A stretch of DNA of 64,000 nucleotides from an uncultured Eubacteriales bacterium (GTDB lineage: Bacteria > Bacillota > Clostridia > Oscillospirales > Acutalibacteraceae): the NCBI GenBank assembly GCA_934436505.1, contig CAKSAP010000005.1, forward strand, positions 62,001-126,000. Direction: 5' to 3'. Below, in pieces: positions 16,814 through 25,471 of this stretch. Every line of letters begins with the position of its first letter. Within the stretch, counting starts at the first letter, position 1. The translations under genes were made by a program, and so were the position numbers. The notes under the pieces are model-generated. The model saw nothing but the letters and a program-made list of their open reading frames with translations. It was not told the DNA's origin and did not search any database.

Positions 16814-18520
16814 ATGGACAAAAATCAGACAGAGAAAAGCCAAGCAGAGCTTTATCGTGAAGAGCGTAAGCAGAGAATGGAAAAGGCTGCTAAAAAGAAC
16901 GCAACCAAAAGTCCTCAGCTTGCAAAATTCGGCAGAATTCTCGGTAAATGCTGTGGCGTTATCATTATCGCTGCTCTTTGCCTCACGGTAATTTACGGAA
17001 TTTTATCTTTCTTCGGTGTTCCGCAGAAGGTTGCTACGGCTGCTAAAATCGGTAATAAGAGAGTATCGGTAGCTAAATACGATTTCTATTATTATGACAT
17101 TTACAATCAAGTTTACAGCAAGGCTGCACAGTATGAAAACTACGGTTCGGGTATGGGACGTCAGCTTACAGGCTTTGACATTACAAAAGCACCTGAGGAT
17201 CAGAGCTATCCGTCAACTCTTGAGGGCTATGACAATCCCACTTGGGCTGACTATATAAGAGAAACTGCTCTTACATACCTTCAGTCTTATATTACCTATT
17301 CACAGCTTGCTAAGGATAAGGGTCTTACAGTAACGGACGATCAGAATACAGAGCTTGAAGATCAGATTAAGCAGCTTACAACATACGCTGATAATAACGA
17401 TTACTCTCTCAACCGTTACCTCACTAAGATTTACGGCAAGGGCGTAAACGAAAAGCTTTTGCGTGAAATTTATGAGGAAAGATACCTTGCAACAAACTAT
17501 GCAAGCGACTCTCAGAAGGAAATTTCCGCAGCGGTTACAGACGAGGAAATAAATGCGGAATATGATGCAAATATTCAGTCCTATACAAAGTTCAGCGTTA
17601 ATCTCTTTGAGGTTACTGCCGTAGCACAGGAACTTGCAGACGACGCAACCGAAGAGCAGAAAACAGCAGCTCAGACAGCGGCAATGGCAGAAGCTAAAGC
17701 TTTGGCTGACGGTTATCTTGCAAAAATCACAAATGCCGAATCAGTCCTCAATGTTGCAACAAGCTACAAATCAACCTCAACGGAAGCATCTGTCAACCTT
17801 GTTGATACCGACGCTGCAACCGTTAAAAAGTCATACGGCGAAAACACAGTTAATTGGATTTATTCCGCAGACAGAAAGGTCGGCGATAAAGCAGTTATCG
17901 AGACCGACGGCGGATATGTTGTAATTTATATGGTTGCTGTCCCCCACCGTGAAAACACTAACGCTGTTGATGTAAGACATATCCTTGTTCAGTTTAACAC
18001 AACAACAGACAGCAACGGCAATAAGACAGAGCTTACCGAAGCACAGAAAGCAACATACTATGCAAAGGCTGAGGAAATCTACAACACATTCCTTCAAAAT
18101 CCGACAGAAGAAAACTTTGCGGCACTCGCTAAAGAAAAGAGCGATGACACAGGCTCAAAGGAAAACGGCGGTCTTTACGAAAACGTAGCACCCGGCGATA
18201 TGGTTGACGGCTTTAACGATTGGATTTTTGACGAGGCAAGAAAGCCCGGAGATGTTGCAATAGTTGAAACCACCTACGGCTATCATGTTATGTACTTTGT
18301 AAGCAATGACAACGAGCCTGTTTGGAAGCTTAACTGCCGTTCGGCAATCACTACAAACAAGTTTACTGAAAGCGACACGAATCTTATGGCAAGCGATGAG
18401 CACAAGATTACAAAGCATGACAAGTGCATCAGTTGGGGCTCTGAGCAGATGAATAAAATCATAAAGAACTTCCTTGCAAACAGCAAGAAATCAAGCTCAA
18501 GCTACTCAACAAGCAAATAA
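16814..18520 (+). CDS. Membrane-anchored PrsA/SurA-like peptidyl-prolyl isomerase
   Basis: 568 residues. A charged cytoplasmic N-terminus (about 40 residues) precedes one transmembrane segment at about 45-68. A SurA_N-like helical chaperone region follows at about 80-350, and a parvulin rotamase domain at about 390-505, seen as VDVRHILVQF, then SKENGGLYENVAPGDMV and YGYHVMYFV. The tail is Ser-rich. It should fold or quality-control proteins outside the membrane. Unlike PrsA it has no lipobox but an uncleaved anchor. The ATG at 16814 lies 10 bases after AGGA. Single gene, terminator behind. Confidence 0.88.
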   Translation: MDKNQTEKSQAELYREERKQRMEKAAKKNATKSPQLAKFGRILGKCCGVIIIAALCLTVIYGILSFFGVPQKVATAAKIGNKRVSVAKYDFYYYDIYNQVYSKAAQYENYGSGMGRQLTGFDITKAPEDQSYPSTLEGYDNPTWADYIRETALTYLQSYITYSQLAKDKGLTVTDDQNTELEDQIKQLTTYADNNDYSLNRYLTKIYGKGVNEKLLREIYEERYLATNYASDSQKEISAAVTDEEINAEYDANIQSYTKFSVNLFEVTAVAQELADDATEEQKTAAQTAAMAEAKALADGYLAKITNAESVLNVATSYKSTSTEASVNLVDTDAATVKKSYGENTVNWIYSADRKVGDKAVIETDGGYVVIYMVAVPHRENTNAVDVRHILVQFNTTTDSNGNKTELTEAQKATYYAKAEEIYNTFLQNPTEENFAALAKEKSDDTGSKENGGLYENVAPGDMVDGFNDWIFDEARKPGDVAIVETTYGYHVMYFVSNDNEPVWKLNCRSAITTNKFTESDTNLMASDEHKITKHDKCISWGSEQMNKIIKNFLANSKKSSSSYSTSK

Positions 18521-18529
18521 ACAAACCAA

Positions 18530-18560
18530 AACCCCGAGTGTTACTCGGGGTTGATTTTTT
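18530..18560 (+). terminator. Intrinsic terminator of the foldase gene
   Basis: AACCCCGAGT-GTT-ACTCGGGGTT, a perfect 10-bp stem, followed by a six-T run. Confidence 0.92.
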
Positions 18561-18576
18561 AAGTAGATTGAATTAT

Positions 18577-19548
18577 TTAGTTGTCTATATATTTCTCAAT
18601 AAAACTCTCGACAGTATTCCAATAGAGCTCCGGCTCAACAGATGACGAAAGTGCGTGTCCTGCACCGTTAACAGTTAAGCATTCTTTCTCACAGCTTGCG
18701 GCAGAATACAATTCTCCGAGCATATCATACGGCACAAGCTCGTCTTCAGTCCCGTGTATAAACAAAGTCGGAATACGGCTCTTTTTGACCTGTTCAATCG
18801 CACTCGCCTGTTTAAAATTATAGCCGTCGTAAAGCTTTGAAAGCTCGGAGGTTACGTTGAGTACGGGAAACCACGGTATGTGCAAAACGTTCGCTTCACG
18901 CCTGAACTCATCCCACTCGGAAGTATATCCACAGTCGGCAATTACAACCTTGACATTTTCAGGTAAAGTCTCGCCCGACGCCATAAGTACCGTTGCCGCA
19001 CCCATTGACACGCCGTGGAGAATTATCTTAGCATCCGAGTTCCATGATAAAATGAGCTTTATCCACTCAATAACGTCCATACGTTCAGGCCAGCCCATAC
19101 CGATTTTTGTTCCCTCGCTGTCGCCGTGAGCTCGTGCGTCAACCGCCAAAACATTATATCCGAGAGAGTAAAATTTGTTGACAAACCCTGCCATATGCTT
19201 TGCCTTACTTGTATATCCGTGACACACAAGAGCATAATTTGAGCTGCCATTCTTAAATAATTTTCCGTGCAAGCGCAACGAAGCAGGCTTAATATAAATA
19301 TCCTCCCCCTGCTCATCATACCATTTTTTCATCTCCGGCGTTCCCGTAAGACCGCTGTATTTTGCACTTGAGTCCTCTTCACTGCCGTTTGTATCGGTTA
19401 CCTTTTGAACAAGGTTATTAAGCTTACTCATATGTATCGGCGATTTCGTGTTAATAGCGAAATTATAAAATATCTCTGCCGACGTTACTGTCAAAGCCGC
19501 AAGCCCGCCTAAAGCACCTAAAATCACGCCTGTATTTTTCTTATTCAT
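18577..19548 (-). CDS. Membrane-anchored alpha/beta hydrolase (YqkD-like)
   Basis: 323 residues with an N-terminal hydrophobic segment (about 7-30), then an alpha/beta-hydrolase: HGYTSKAKHMAG (oxyanion region, about 110), nucleophile elbow GVSMGA (about 177), acid in HGTEDELVPY (about 268) and His in GAGHALS (about 300). This pattern fits the serine aminopeptidase-like or dienelactone-like hydrolases, such as Bacillus YqkD. The substrate is unknown, and whether the domain lies inside or outside the cell is unsure. The frame begins MNKKNTG at 19548, the only good start. Gap of 32 bases to the transglutaminase gene upstream, so possible read-through from that operon. Confidence 0.85.
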   Translation of the reverse strand: MNKKNTGVILGALGGLAALTVTSAEIFYNFAINTKSPIHMSKLNNLVQKVTDTNGSEEDSSAKYSGLTGTPEMKKWYDEQGEDIYIKPASLRLHGKLFKNGSSNYALVCHGYTSKAKHMAGFVNKFYSLGYNVLAVDARAHGDSEGTKIGMGWPERMDVIEWIKLILSWNSDAKIILHGVSMGAATVLMASGETLPENVKVVIADCGYTSEWDEFRREANVLHIPWFPVLNVTSELSKLYDGYNFKQASAIEQVKKSRIPTLFIHGTEDELVPYDMLGELYSAASCEKECLTVNGAGHALSSSVEPELYWNTVESFIEKYIDN

Positions 19549-19580
19549 AAAATTAATCTCACCTGCTTTTTAATTCTATA

Positions 19581-20357
19581 TTATACAACTTTAATTTCAG
19601 CCAATATACTTTGATTTTGCAAGCCGCCGCCTATAAGCATACCTCTGTTAATTCCGCAATCGGCAAAATCCCTGCCGTGGCTTAACTGCAAATAAGTATC
19701 GTCTATCATTCTGTTGTTTGTTACGTCAATACCTACCCAAATACCGTTATCATAGACCTCAGCCCAAGCATGAGTCTCCCCTATGCCCTTTTGTATTCCT
19801 GCGACATATCGTGCAGGTATTCCGAGTGCTCTTGAAACGGCAATAAAAATATGCGAATAGTCCTGACACACACCGCAACCGAGCTTTAACGCCTCATCTG
19901 CGGTTGTTTTTATGCTTGTAGCACCGCTTTTGTATTTGAATACCTTATGAATTTCCTTCATAATTCGCTGTGCCGTGCCAACGGGCGTTGTAACAAAATC
20001 CTGCGGCAAGCTTTCCAAAAACGCTTTAACCGTGCCCCCGACCTTTGTATATTCAGAAGGATATTTATATATCCCGTTGAGCTTCTCGGGCTGTCGTTTT
20101 GAAAGGTCCGTCTCCGCAAACCCGTGAACGTTAACTCCGAAATGACGGTGCGGAACGGTTATTCTGTCGGTTAAAACCTTATTTCCGAAGCCGTCCTCTG
20201 TATATGTGCGATTATTTGACGGAGAAATATCAACGGTTATTTCTTTTATCTTCTGAAACTCATTGTCAAACGGAATACATCTCAACGAATAGCAATGCTT
20301 CAGCACATCCGACGAAAAGCTTATATCCATTTTATAAGTAAATTCAAGCTCTACCAT
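19581..20357 (-). CDS. Transglutaminase-like cysteine protease-fold protein
   Basis: 258 residues. An N-terminal beta domain is followed by a transglutaminase core with the triad Cys in GCGVCQDYSH (about residue 151), His in ETHAWAEVY (about 191) and Asp in GIDVTNN (about 207). Such proteins hydrolyse or make amide bonds. It is the third gene of a trio with an alpha-E protein and a circularly permuted ATP-grasp ligase, a recurrent bacterial gene set thought to make and cut peptide tags. The open frame starts four codons earlier at a TTG, but the ATG at 20357 behind GAGGTGG is better. It starts 8 bases after the alpha-E stop. Confidence 0.9.
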   Translation of the reverse strand: MVELEFTYKMDISFSSDVLKHCYSLRCIPFDNEFQKIKEITVDISPSNNRTYTEDGFGNKVLTDRITVPHRHFGVNVHGFAETDLSKRQPEKLNGIYKYPSEYTKVGGTVKAFLESLPQDFVTTPVGTAQRIMKEIHKVFKYKSGATSIKTTADEALKLGCGVCQDYSHIFIAVSRALGIPARYVAGIQKGIGETHAWAEVYDNGIWVGIDVTNNRMIDDTYLQLSHGRDFADCGINRGMLIGGGLQNQSILAEIKVV

Positions 20358-20365
20358 ATTCCACC

Positions 20366-21055
20366 TCAATACACAACCGTTGTTGTAAACAGTCTTGAAA
20401 GCTCATTGAGAATAATATTTTTATCCTCTTCAAACGAGTCTTTTTCAAGAATAATCGAAATTAAGCGATCGGTAGCGTCAACATTACATTCAATTCCGAC
20501 CTTGTAAAGACGGTTTAACAAAATACTGAATTCCTTTTTTACAAGCTCGGGAGGATATGAAAAACGAGTGTATAAATCAAGCCTTTCAACGCTTCTTCCG
20601 AATTTAAGTATATTTCTTGAAGTCTCCGATTCAACGTAATCGTCTGCGCTGCCCCAAAAAGCGAAAATATAATCAAAAACCTGCTGAAGCTTCAAGATAG
20701 GCGCATTACTGTACTTGTCTTTTTCAAGTGCGTCAACCGCCATTTGAACATAAGACATAGTTTCGCTGCTCAGCTCATTACGCATAATTACCGCATTGTC
20801 ATACGCCGCAAGTAAATTGTGCATTACGGAATTCGGGTCATTTTCATCAAACAGAAAATTACGGATAAACTCCTGCTTATATGAATATTTATTTGCTATT
20901 CCAAGCTTAGAGCAAAAGTCCTCATAGTATTTTTCATCCTTATCAATCATTCTGTCGTAATACTCGGTAAAAATTTTTAGGGTTGTGTAAACTCTTTCAA
21001 TATATCTTCCGAGCCAGAAGAGATTATCGGTTGATTTTATCGAGATAATACCCAT
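20366..21055 (-). CDS. Alpha-E domain protein (DUF403)
   Basis: 229 residues, nearly all helical. The start, KSTDNLFWLGRYIERVYTT, matches the conserved opening of the alpha-E family (TADNLFWLGRYxERAE), and SVERLDLYTRFSYPP lies near residue 165. Biochemical role unknown; comparative work links it to ATP-grasp peptide ligases and transglutaminases. Its ATG lies 19 bases inside the end of the ATP-grasp gene, so the two are translationally coupled. Confidence 0.9.
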   Translation of the reverse strand: MGIISIKSTDNLFWLGRYIERVYTTLKIFTEYYDRMIDKDEKYYEDFCSKLGIANKYSYKQEFIRNFLFDENDPNSVMHNLLAAYDNAVIMRNELSSETMSYVQMAVDALEKDKYSNAPILKLQQVFDYIFAFWGSADDYVESETSRNILKFGRSVERLDLYTRFSYPPELVKKEFSILLNRLYKVGIECNVDATDRLISIILEKDSFEEDKNIILNELSRLFTTTVVY

Positions 21056-22353
21056 GTGTCCTTGAAGCCTCCTCCCTGTGAAGAATTAACGACGAGCGAA
21101 TCGGCAGACTGTGAAAATCTTGTAAGTCCGCTCCTCCAAACCTTGATTTCCTCGCCGTACAAAACAAAAGCTCTTAAATCAGCTTTTCGGTCAACCTGCT
21201 TGTTATCATCCGACAACACCTTCAAGTCTTGAAAATCAATTACCTCTTGTGCTATAAATCTTCGAGGCTCTTTTTTTATCAGCTCCCTGAAACGCTCCAA
21301 ATCGCTTGCAGACATCGTATTTCCGAAAGCTACTCCGTATCCGCCCGACTCCGAAACGTCCTTTATAACGAGATTTTCGAGGTTTTCGAGCACGTATTTT
21401 CTGTCGTTTTCATAATAAGGAAGATATGTTTGTGCATTTGAAAGTATCGGGTCCTCGTGAAGATAGTATTCTATCATTTTCGGAACAAAATAGTAAATAC
21501 CCTTGTCGTCGGCAACACCGTTACCTGGTGCGTTTACAACAGCCACATTCCCTGCCCTATAAGCATCAATCAAATGCGGAACACCCAACAGAGAATCGGG
21601 GTAAAATGTCATAGGATCGATATATTCATCGGATATTCTGCGATAAAGCGTACCGACCTTTTTCTTTTCGCCCGAGTATTCGCTGTAATAGAGGTAATTC
21701 CCCTCTACAAATAAATCCTGAGGCATAGCAAACACAGCACCCGTTTTTTCCGCCAAATAAGAGTGCTCAAAGAATGCGGAATTATATCTGCCCGGGGTCA
21801 AAATTACATTTATGCCGTCCGTATTGACGTAATCAAAAACTTCTTTAAGCAAATTTCCGTATGAACGGTTATCAAAAACTGAATTATTCTGAAATGTGTC
21901 GGGACTTGCTCTGCGACAAAGCTCTCTCGCAATCATGGGATAAGAAGCACCCGACGGAATACGCAAATTATCCTCTAAAACATACCATTTCATATCCTTG
22001 CCTTGAACAAGGTCAATTCCCGAAATGTGATTAAAAATGTCTTTTGGCGGTCTAATACCCTCACAAGCCGGTAAAAAACCGACAGAGGTATATACGAACT
22101 CCTCGGGGATTATCCCGTCTCTTATGATAAACTTATTTGAATAAATATCTCTTAAAAAGCAATTTAGAGCCTCAACCCTTTGAATAAGTCCTTTTTCAAG
22201 AAAGGCAAACTCATTTTTAGGTATAATCCTCGGAATTGTATCAAACGGGAAAAGACGTTCGTTGAAACGGTTATTTTTGTAAATTCCGAATTTAACACCG
22301 TAACGAGCGAGCAATTCGTTTATAACTTCCTTATGCTCGATAAGTCCATACAT
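21037..22353 (-). CDS. Circularly permuted ATP-grasp ligase (type 2)
   Basis: 438 residues. Recognisable family stretches are GASYPMIARELCRRASPD (about residue 128), ILTPGRYNSAFFEHSYLA (about 183), YRRISDEYIDPM (about 228), NAPGNGVADDKG (about 262) and the C-terminal RFSQSADSLVVNSSQGGG. Members of this class are predicted to ligate amino acids or peptides using ATP; the product is not known. First gene of a three-gene operon with alpha-E and transglutaminase proteins. The ATG at 22353 lies 7 bases behind GGGGG. Confidence 0.92.
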   Translation of the reverse strand: MYGLIEHKEVINELLARYGVKFGIYKNNRFNERLFPFDTIPRIIPKNEFAFLEKGLIQRVEALNCFLRDIYSNKFIIRDGIIPEEFVYTSVGFLPACEGIRPPKDIFNHISGIDLVQGKDMKWYVLEDNLRIPSGASYPMIARELCRRASPDTFQNNSVFDNRSYGNLLKEVFDYVNTDGINVILTPGRYNSAFFEHSYLAEKTGAVFAMPQDLFVEGNYLYYSEYSGEKKKVGTLYRRISDEYIDPMTFYPDSLLGVPHLIDAYRAGNVAVVNAPGNGVADDKGIYYFVPKMIEYYLHEDPILSNAQTYLPYYENDRKYVLENLENLVIKDVSESGGYGVAFGNTMSASDLERFRELIKKEPRRFIAQEVIDFQDLKVLSDDNKQVDRKADLRAFVLYGEEIKVWRSGLTRFSQSADSLVVNSSQGGGFKDTWVLSR

Positions 22354-22411
22354 TACAAGACCCCCTTATATATGATGATTATAACAATTTTTAAGTGAAT
22401 TTACAACAAAA

Positions 22412-22447
22412 AAATCCGCCAAAAGCATTAAAACTTTGACGGATTTT
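22412..22447 (-). terminator. Terminator of the mscL-proC operon
   Basis: AAATCCG/CGGATTT with a CAAAAG/CTTTG inner stem; on the minus strand it is followed by a run of at least seven Ts. Confidence 0.85.
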
Positions 22448-22460
22448 ATAAAATTTCAAC

Positions 22461-23258
22461 TTATAACGATTTATCCTTGAGATAAGAAGCGTCAACCGCA
22501 CTTGTAACGGTAGCTTCAAAACCGTTTTCCTGCAAAGCGCATACGCCCTCAATCGTCGTACCGCCGGGCGAGCAAACCCTATCGACAAGCTCCCACGGAT
22601 GCTCACTGCTTTCAAGGATTTTTTTAGCACTTCCCAAGACGGTCTGTGCCGCAATTTCAAGTGCCTGTCCTTTTGCAAGTCCGTTTTTAACCCCTGCTCT
22701 TGCAAGCGAGTCAATAAACATATATGCATATGCAGGAGAGCAACCGGCAATCGCACTGAAAATCGAAAATTTGTCCTCTTCGATTGAAACGACCTTACCG
22801 AAAGAAGAACAGAGCTTTTCAACAAGAGCCTTTTGCTCATCATTTACCAAAGCATTGCAGCAATATGCCGACATAGCCTCAAGCACTGTTGCGTTTATAT
22901 TCGGCATAACACGTGCAACAGGCACATTTGAGCCGAGCAAGCTGTTTATTTCCGCAACCGATTTTCCTGCGGCAATTGAAATTACAAAAGCGACTTTGTC
23001 ATTTATGTTCTTCGAAATCGACGGAAGAAGTGAAGCGAACACATTAGGCTTAACAGCCAAAACAACAGTATCAACGCTGTTTATAAGCTCTAAAGCATCG
23101 GTAGCAGCGTTAACGCCCAATTCGGTTTTTAACTTATTGACTTTTTCTTCGTTTATATCACAAACATAAATATCGTTCGGTGCAAATTTTCCGCTTTTAA
23201 CAGCACCGCCGACTATTGCGGACGCCATATTACCTGCGCCGATAAAACCAATTTTCAT
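22461..23258 (-). CDS. proC: Pyrroline-5-carboxylate reductase
   Basis: 265 residues. The N-terminal Rossmann motif MKIGFIGAGNMASAI binds NAD(P)H, and the C-terminal dimer domain carries SPAYAYMF, VCSPGGTTIEG and AVDASYLKDK, typical of ProC. It reduces pyrroline-5-carboxylate to proline, a compatible solute, which fits the partner gene mscL. I start at the ATG at 23258, 1 base after the mscL stop, with GGTGA inside the mscL end as ribosome binding site. Confidence 0.95.
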   Translation of the reverse strand: MKIGFIGAGNMASAIVGGAVKSGKFAPNDIYVCDINEEKVNKLKTELGVNAATDALELINSVDTVVLAVKPNVFASLLPSISKNINDKVAFVISIAAGKSVAEINSLLGSNVPVARVMPNINATVLEAMSAYCCNALVNDEQKALVEKLCSSFGKVVSIEEDKFSIFSAIAGCSPAYAYMFIDSLARAGVKNGLAKGQALEIAAQTVLGSAKKILESSEHPWELVDRVCSPGGTTIEGVCALQENGFEATVTSAVDASYLKDKSL

Positions 23259-23259
23259 A

Positions 23260-23736
23260 TCATTCACCATCTTTTAACTCGGAAGTACAATGCGGACATC
23301 TTGTAGCCGAAATATCAATTTCCGACTTGCAATAAGGACAAGTCTTTGTCGTCGGCTTTTCCTCTACGGGTGCATCATCTTTTTTGAGCTTATTGGAAAT
23401 ACTGTTTATTGATTTAACAAGAAGGAATATAACAAATGCCATTATCAAAAAGTTGATAACCGCACCGATAAATGTACCGTAATTGAGCGTTGCTACACCT
23501 GCTGCATTCGCTTCTGCCGAAGTTGCATAATCTCCGCTTCCGAGAGCGATAAACCAATTATTGAAATCAATGCCGCCCGTCAAAAGACTGATAACCGGCA
23601 TAAGAACATCATCAACCAAAGATTTTACAATCGTCTGAAAAGCTCCGCCGATAATAACGCCGACAGCAAGGTCAAGGACATTGCCTCTCATTATAAATTC
23701 CCTGAATTCAGCAACAAAGCCGTTCTTTTTGCTCAT
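23260..23736 (-). CDS. mscL: Large-conductance mechanosensitive channel with C-terminal zinc ribbon
   Basis: 158 residues. FREFIMRGNVLDLAVGVIIG (about residues 11-30) is the first MscL pore helix, and the second helix lies at about 90-110. The channel opens on membrane tension and releases solutes on hypo-osmotic shock. Unusually, after the cytoplasmic helix comes a zinc-ribbon-like tail with CPYC (133-136) and CPHC (147-150). Three ATGs lie together; the third (23736) has the best spacing (9 bases) to GAGG. Cotranscribed with proC. Confidence 0.93.
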   Translation of the reverse strand: MSKKNGFVAEFREFIMRGNVLDLAVGVIIGGAFQTIVKSLVDDVLMPVISLLTGGIDFNNWFIALGSGDYATSAEANAAGVATLNYGTFIGAVINFLIMAFVIFLLVKSINSISNKLKKDDAPVEEKPTTKTCPYCKSEIDISATRCPHCTSELKDGE

Positions 23737-23789
23737 TTTCATCATCCTCGTTATTTTTTATTAAGTATAGCACATACTTTTTTTAATTG

Positions 23790-24668
23790 TCAAACACCGC
23801 TTAAATCAAATTTCGGAATAAAATCAGTCTGTGCCGAAGAACGCTCCTGCATAAAGCCGTTTTCAAAGCCTAAGCGTTCAAACTCATCAATAACCTTTTG
23901 ATATTCTGCGGTTACAATCCGTCTGTTAAGCTCCTTATATTCTGTTTTTACGTAAGGCACATATTGGCTCATCAGACTTATATATGTATCAATGGGTAAA
24001 TTGTCTTTAATCCAACGTAAAATCTTAATAGATTGGTCGGTATTTTTAGGCAAAACAAGATGTCGAATTATCAACCCTTTTTGCATAATACCGTCTTTGA
24101 TTACCGATTTTCCTACTTGCTCTTGCATTTCAACAACAGCCTTTGAAGCCTTTTCGAAGTAATTTTCGGCATTGGAATACTTTTTAGAAACATCGCTATC
24201 AAAATATTTCAAGTCGGGTAAGTAAACATCAATAAGACTGTTCAAAGAGCGAATACTCTCAACATCGTCATATCCGCCCGTGTTGTACACAACAGGAACA
24301 GACGGCTTGTACTCGCTTAAAGCCTCTTTAATAAACGGAACAAAGTGCGTGGGATTGACAAGATTGATTGTATGAGCGCCTTGATTTTCAAGTCTTTTAA
24401 CAATATCTATAAACTCGGATTTTGAAACCTGTTTTCCGAAATTTTCGTGGCTTATTTCAAAATTCTGACAAAAGACGCAACGAAGATTGCACCCCGAAAA
24501 GAAAATCGCACCCGAACCTCTTTCTCCGCTTATGACAGGCTCCTCCCAAAGATGAAGCGAAGCCCTCGCAAGTACCGCATTATATGGCATTTTACAAAAT
24601 CCACGAGAAAATTCGCCGATATTTCGCTCGACATTGCACTTTCTCGGACAAGCATTGCAAATTGGCAT
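23790..24668 (-). CDS. Radical SAM protein of the PflX/COG1313 type
   Basis: 292 residues. CNLRCVFCQN (about residues 59-68) is the CxxxCxxC site for the 4Fe-4S cluster that cleaves S-adenosylmethionine; GERGSGAIFFSG precedes it. Four further Cys at the N-terminus (CNACPRKC, then GFCKMP) could hold another metal centre, as usual in this PflA-related family. The function of PflX-like proteins is unsettled; activation of a glycyl-radical or other target is often proposed. The ATG at 24668 follows GAGGTGGGGGA. Monocistronic; no glycyl-radical enzyme gene is in the window. Confidence 0.88.
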   Translation of the reverse strand: MPICNACPRKCNVERNIGEFSRGFCKMPYNAVLARASLHLWEEPVISGERGSGAIFFSGCNLRCVFCQNFEISHENFGKQVSKSEFIDIVKRLENQGAHTINLVNPTHFVPFIKEALSEYKPSVPVVYNTGGYDDVESIRSLNSLIDVYLPDLKYFDSDVSKKYSNAENYFEKASKAVVEMQEQVGKSVIKDGIMQKGLIIRHLVLPKNTDQSIKILRWIKDNLPIDTYISLMSQYVPYVKTEYKELNRRIVTAEYQKVIDEFERLGFENGFMQERSSAQTDFIPKFDLSGV

Positions 24669-24728
24669 TCCCCCACCTCACTTTCGAAAAATATTTTAGC
24701 ATATTTAGCCTAATATTACAAATATTAT

Positions 24729-24757
24729 TTGACAAATCACGTTTGGTTTGGTAAAAT
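24729..24757 (+). promoter_or_regulatory. Promoter of tRNA-Ser
   Basis: Consensus TTGACA (24729) and TAAAAT (24752), spacer 17, ending 18 bases before the mature tRNA 5' end. Confidence 0.8.
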
Positions 24758-24775
24758 ATTATCCGTTGTGAATAA

Positions 24776-24864
24776 GGAAGCGTATCGAAGTGGTCATAAC
24801 GGGCCTGACTCGAAATCAGGTAGCCTTCACGGGCTCGTGGGTTCGAATCCCACCGCTTCCGCCA
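24776..24864 (+). tRNA. tRNA-Ser (anticodon CGA), CCA encoded
   Basis: Acceptor GGAAGCG/CGCTTCC, anticodon stem CCTGA/TCAGG with loop CTCGAAA, a long variable arm (TAGCCTTCACGGGCT) as expected for a class II tRNA, T-arm GTGGG-TTCGAAT-CCCAC, then G and CCA. Length 89. Confidence 0.96.
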
Positions 24865-24866
24865 AG

Positions 24867-24905
24867 AATAACCGTAATCATAAAGATTGCGGTTATTTTC
24901 TTTTT
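24867..24905 (+). terminator. Intrinsic terminator after tRNA-Ser
   Basis: AATAACCGTAATC and GATTGCGGTTATT pair with one mismatch around a 5-base loop, followed by TTCTTTTT. Confidence 0.85.
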
Positions 24906-24949
24906 GTGACACAATAATTCGAAAAATGTAATTAGGAGATGAGCTGACA

Positions 24950-25408
24950 ATGGCACGAGCAAGGTATCAGGTATTGGTCATTCCATATTGTATAGATAAC
25001 GGCAAAGCACAATTCTGTTTGTTTCGCAGGCGTGATATTGGTATTTGGCAATTCATAGCAGGCGGCGGAGAAGATGAGGATATCTCAATCATTGAGTCGG
25101 CAAAAAGAGAAACCTTCGAAGAGGCCGGGATTCCTAAGACTTGTGACTATTTCAAGCTCGAAACCTGCTGCAGCATACCCTCCAACTGCTTTAAGAACGC
25201 AGAAGCAATATGGGGAAAAGAGTGTTTTGTCATTCCGGAGTACACATTTGCGGTAAACGTAGAAAACACTTCTTTACAGTTGTCTCAAGAACATACAGAA
25301 TATATTTGGCTGCCGTATTTGGAAGCCCAAAATGTACTTCAATACGACAGCAACAAGACTGCTCTGTGGGAACTTAATCGGCGCATTACGCTTGGTATGT
25401 TAAAGTAG
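24950..25408 (+). CDS. NUDIX hydrolase
   Basis: 152 residues. The Nudix box is complete: GGGEDEDISIIESAKRETF followed by EEAGI, at about residues 38-61, with the metal-binding RETFEE. The arrangement (VLVIPYCIDNGKAQFCLFRR before the box, WLPYLEAQNVL after it) resembles dihydroneopterin triphosphate/dATP pyrophosphatases of the NudB type, but the substrate is not certain. AGGAG lies 11 bases before the ATG at 24950, a long spacing. The gene stands alone between tRNA-Ser and a terminator. Confidence 0.88.
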   Translation: MARARYQVLVIPYCIDNGKAQFCLFRRRDIGIWQFIAGGGEDEDISIIESAKRETFEEAGIPKTCDYFKLETCCSIPSNCFKNAEAIWGKECFVIPEYTFAVNVENTSLQLSQEHTEYIWLPYLEAQNVLQYDSNKTALWELNRRITLGMLK

Positions 25409-25434
25409 ATATGATACCGTACAAAAGATCAACA

Positions 25435-25466
25435 AAAAAGGCGATTGCTTTTGCAATCGTCTTTTT
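25435..25466. terminator. Intrinsic terminator between convergent genes
   Basis: GGCGATTGC-TTTT-GCAATCGTC with an A run before and a five-T run after, usable in both directions. Confidence 0.88.
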
Positions 25467-25471
25467 ACTGT

